Assembly: GCA_021835185.1 (NCBI GenBank)
Contig: JAKBQO010000088.1
Coordinates: forward strand, 1 to 6,426
Source of the DNA: Thermoplasmata archaeon
GTDB taxonomy: Archaea > Thermoplasmatota > Thermoplasmata > Thermoplasmatales > Thermoplasmataceae
Direction of reading: 5' to 3'
DNA: 6,426 nt
The notes under the pieces were generated by a model that worked only from the letters and a program-made list of their open reading frames with translations, searched no databases and had not been told where the DNA came from. Of the stretch, positions 5,617-6,426 are shown piece by piece. The translations under genes were made by a program, and so were the position numbers. Each line of letters begins with the position of its first letter. The first letter of the stretch is position 1.

Positions 5617-6426
5617 ACAAGGTATATGTTGAACCAGACGATGGTGTAAAGCCATTTGTAAATTTAATAAAAAAAGCCAGGCGGTTCGTTTATATTAATT
5701 CATACCTGCTTGATGAGCCTGAAATCCTTAAAGCAATTTCTGATGCTGTAAAAAGGAAGGTTGATACACGTTTAATGGTTGATGGCAGACCGTATGGTAT
5801 TAACGGGAGCGATGGCACACACGCAGAGATAGATAACCTGAGAAAAACCGGTGCTAAAGTAAAAGTTGCCCCTGAAAGATTTGAAAAGCCTAATGTTTTT
5901 GACCATGCAAAATATATGGTATCCGAAAGGCAGGCTGAAGTGGGAACACCTAATTTTACTGAAGCAGCATTCTCATCCAACAGGGAATATTTTACAATTA
6001 CCTCTGATAAAAAAATTATAAAATCCCTTAAAACAATTTTTCTTGCTGATTTCGAGAATAAAGCCGCAGGCGAGATGCCCAGAAAATACCTGATTGTTTC
6101 ACCCGGGTCAGAGAAAGCCCTGGGCGATTTTATTTCAAGGGAAAGAAAGTTATTGATAGAAACGGAAGAAATGGGTGATGACAAAGAAATTCTAAAAGTT
6201 TTAATGGATAAGGGGAGGAAAGTAAAACTCATCGTTCCCAGTTCCATATCTTCCACAGATATAGACGATATAAAGCAGCTTAAAAAACACGGAGTTAAGG
6301 TTAAATATATGCCTGCAAATAAATTATATATGCATGCGAAAATGATCGCGGGCAAAAAGATTTTCATAGGGTCTGAAAATTTTACAAGGTCAAGCCTTAA
6401 CAGGAACAGGGAAACGGAAGAAATGG
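5610..6426 (+). CDS. Phospholipase D superfamily protein with two HxK motifs, partial at the right edge
   Basis: The frame is open from the ATG at 5610 to the window end (272 codons) with no stop; an in-frame TGA at 5604-5606 makes this the first possible Met. Two PLD repeats are visible. Repeat 1 starts with a strand-helix unit (about 4-60, including RRFVYINSYLLDEPEIL) and ends with DHAKYM (H99, K101) and GTPNFT (112-117). Repeat 2 has MHAKMI (H242, K244) and GSENFT (254-259) followed by N-R-E. In the standard HxKx4D motif the last position is Asp; here it is E106 in repeat 1 and K249 in repeat 2. The superfamily covers phospholipases, cardiolipin/phosphatidylserine synthases and nucleases that work through a phospho-histidine intermediate. 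No signal peptide or membrane helix is seen, unlike bacterial cardiolipin synthases, so the substrate cannot be assigned. It is transcribed away from the SHMT operon. The C-terminus lies outside the window; the two repeats alone suggest the protein is nearly complete. Confidence 0.85.
   Translation, partial: MSYKVYVEPDDGVKPFVNLIKKARRFVYINSYLLDEPEILKAISDAVKRKVDTRLMVDGRPYGINGSDGTHAEIDNLRKTGAKVKVAPERFEKPNVFDHAKYMVSERQAEVGTPNFTEAAFSSNREYFTITSDKKIIKSLKTIFLADFENKAAGEMPRKYLIVSPGSEKALGDFISRERKLLIETEEMGDDKEILKVLMDKGRKVKLIVPSSISSTDIDDIKQLKKHGVKVKYMPANKLYMHAKMIAGKKIFIGSENFTRSSLNRNRETEEM

Noticed and set aside
5600..5632. Tiny open frame starting at the ATGs 5600/5603 (10 codons), overlapping the start of the PLD-like gene
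   Set aside because: It is very short, in another frame, and GAGG upstream is the only support. A leader peptide cannot be excluded but nothing else points to one.
5690..6367. Long open frame of 225 codons on the minus strand
   Set aside because: It is antisense to the phospholipase-D-like gene. The plus strand has both HxK motifs, GTPNFT and GSENFT, in one uninterrupted frame, whereas the minus-strand product is a low-complexity Ser/Leu/Ile-rich string with no recognisable domain.

Overview
The window is A+T-rich archaeal DNA, most likely from the order Thermoplasmatales (a Ferroplasma, Acidiplasma or Thermoplasma relative). The main reason is a full-length aminopeptidase of the tricorn-interacting factor F2/F3 type, whose whole sequence reads like Thermoplasma F3. 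Supporting signs are TATA boxes about 25-26 nt upstream of start codons (leaderless transcripts), heavy use of ATA (Ile) and AGG/AGA (Arg), and an archaeal-style SHMT. The genus call is an inference. No mobile element, CRISPR array, tRNA or rRNA was recognised, and no gene-less stretch exceeds 300 bases.

Layout: (1) At the left edge, on the minus strand, lies the N-terminal part of a Sua5/YrdC threonylcarbamoyl-AMP synthase. It meets a TGA 12 bases before the edge, and the family sequence seems to resume in another frame. (2) A 213-bp divergent intergenic region (397-609) holds a promoter for each flanking gene, an extra strong TATA element and a perfect 9-bp inverted repeat. (3) The tricorn factor F3-like M1 aminopeptidase (610-2997, plus). 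(4) A convergent gap (2998-3114) with T-rich tracts and a hairpin. (5) A minus-strand operon, SHMT-like gene first (from about 5356) and then a four-CBS-domain protein (ending at 3115), separated by 4 bp. The second gene's Shine-Dalgarno is built over the first gene's stop codon. (6) A divergent region of about 250 bp (5357-5609) with promoters, short direct repeats and small palindromes. (7) A plus-strand phospholipase-D-superfamily protein with two HxK motifs that runs off the right edge.

How they may work together: F3 trims peptides released by the proteasome/tricorn system, and Sua5 makes the precursor of the tRNA modification t6A. The SHMT-like enzyme would belong to serine/glycine and one-carbon metabolism. 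Its operon partner is the most interesting gene here. After four CBS repeats (usually adenine-nucleotide sensors) it carries a C-terminal segment of about 95 residues whose predicted beta-alpha-beta-beta-beta-alpha order matches the ribosome hibernation factor HPF/RaiA. That suggests a nucleotide-gated ribosome-binding protein encoded next to a one-carbon enzyme. The SHMT-like enzyme keeps the PLP-binding residues but lacks the YAEG motif with the catalytic glutamate, so its exact reaction is uncertain.
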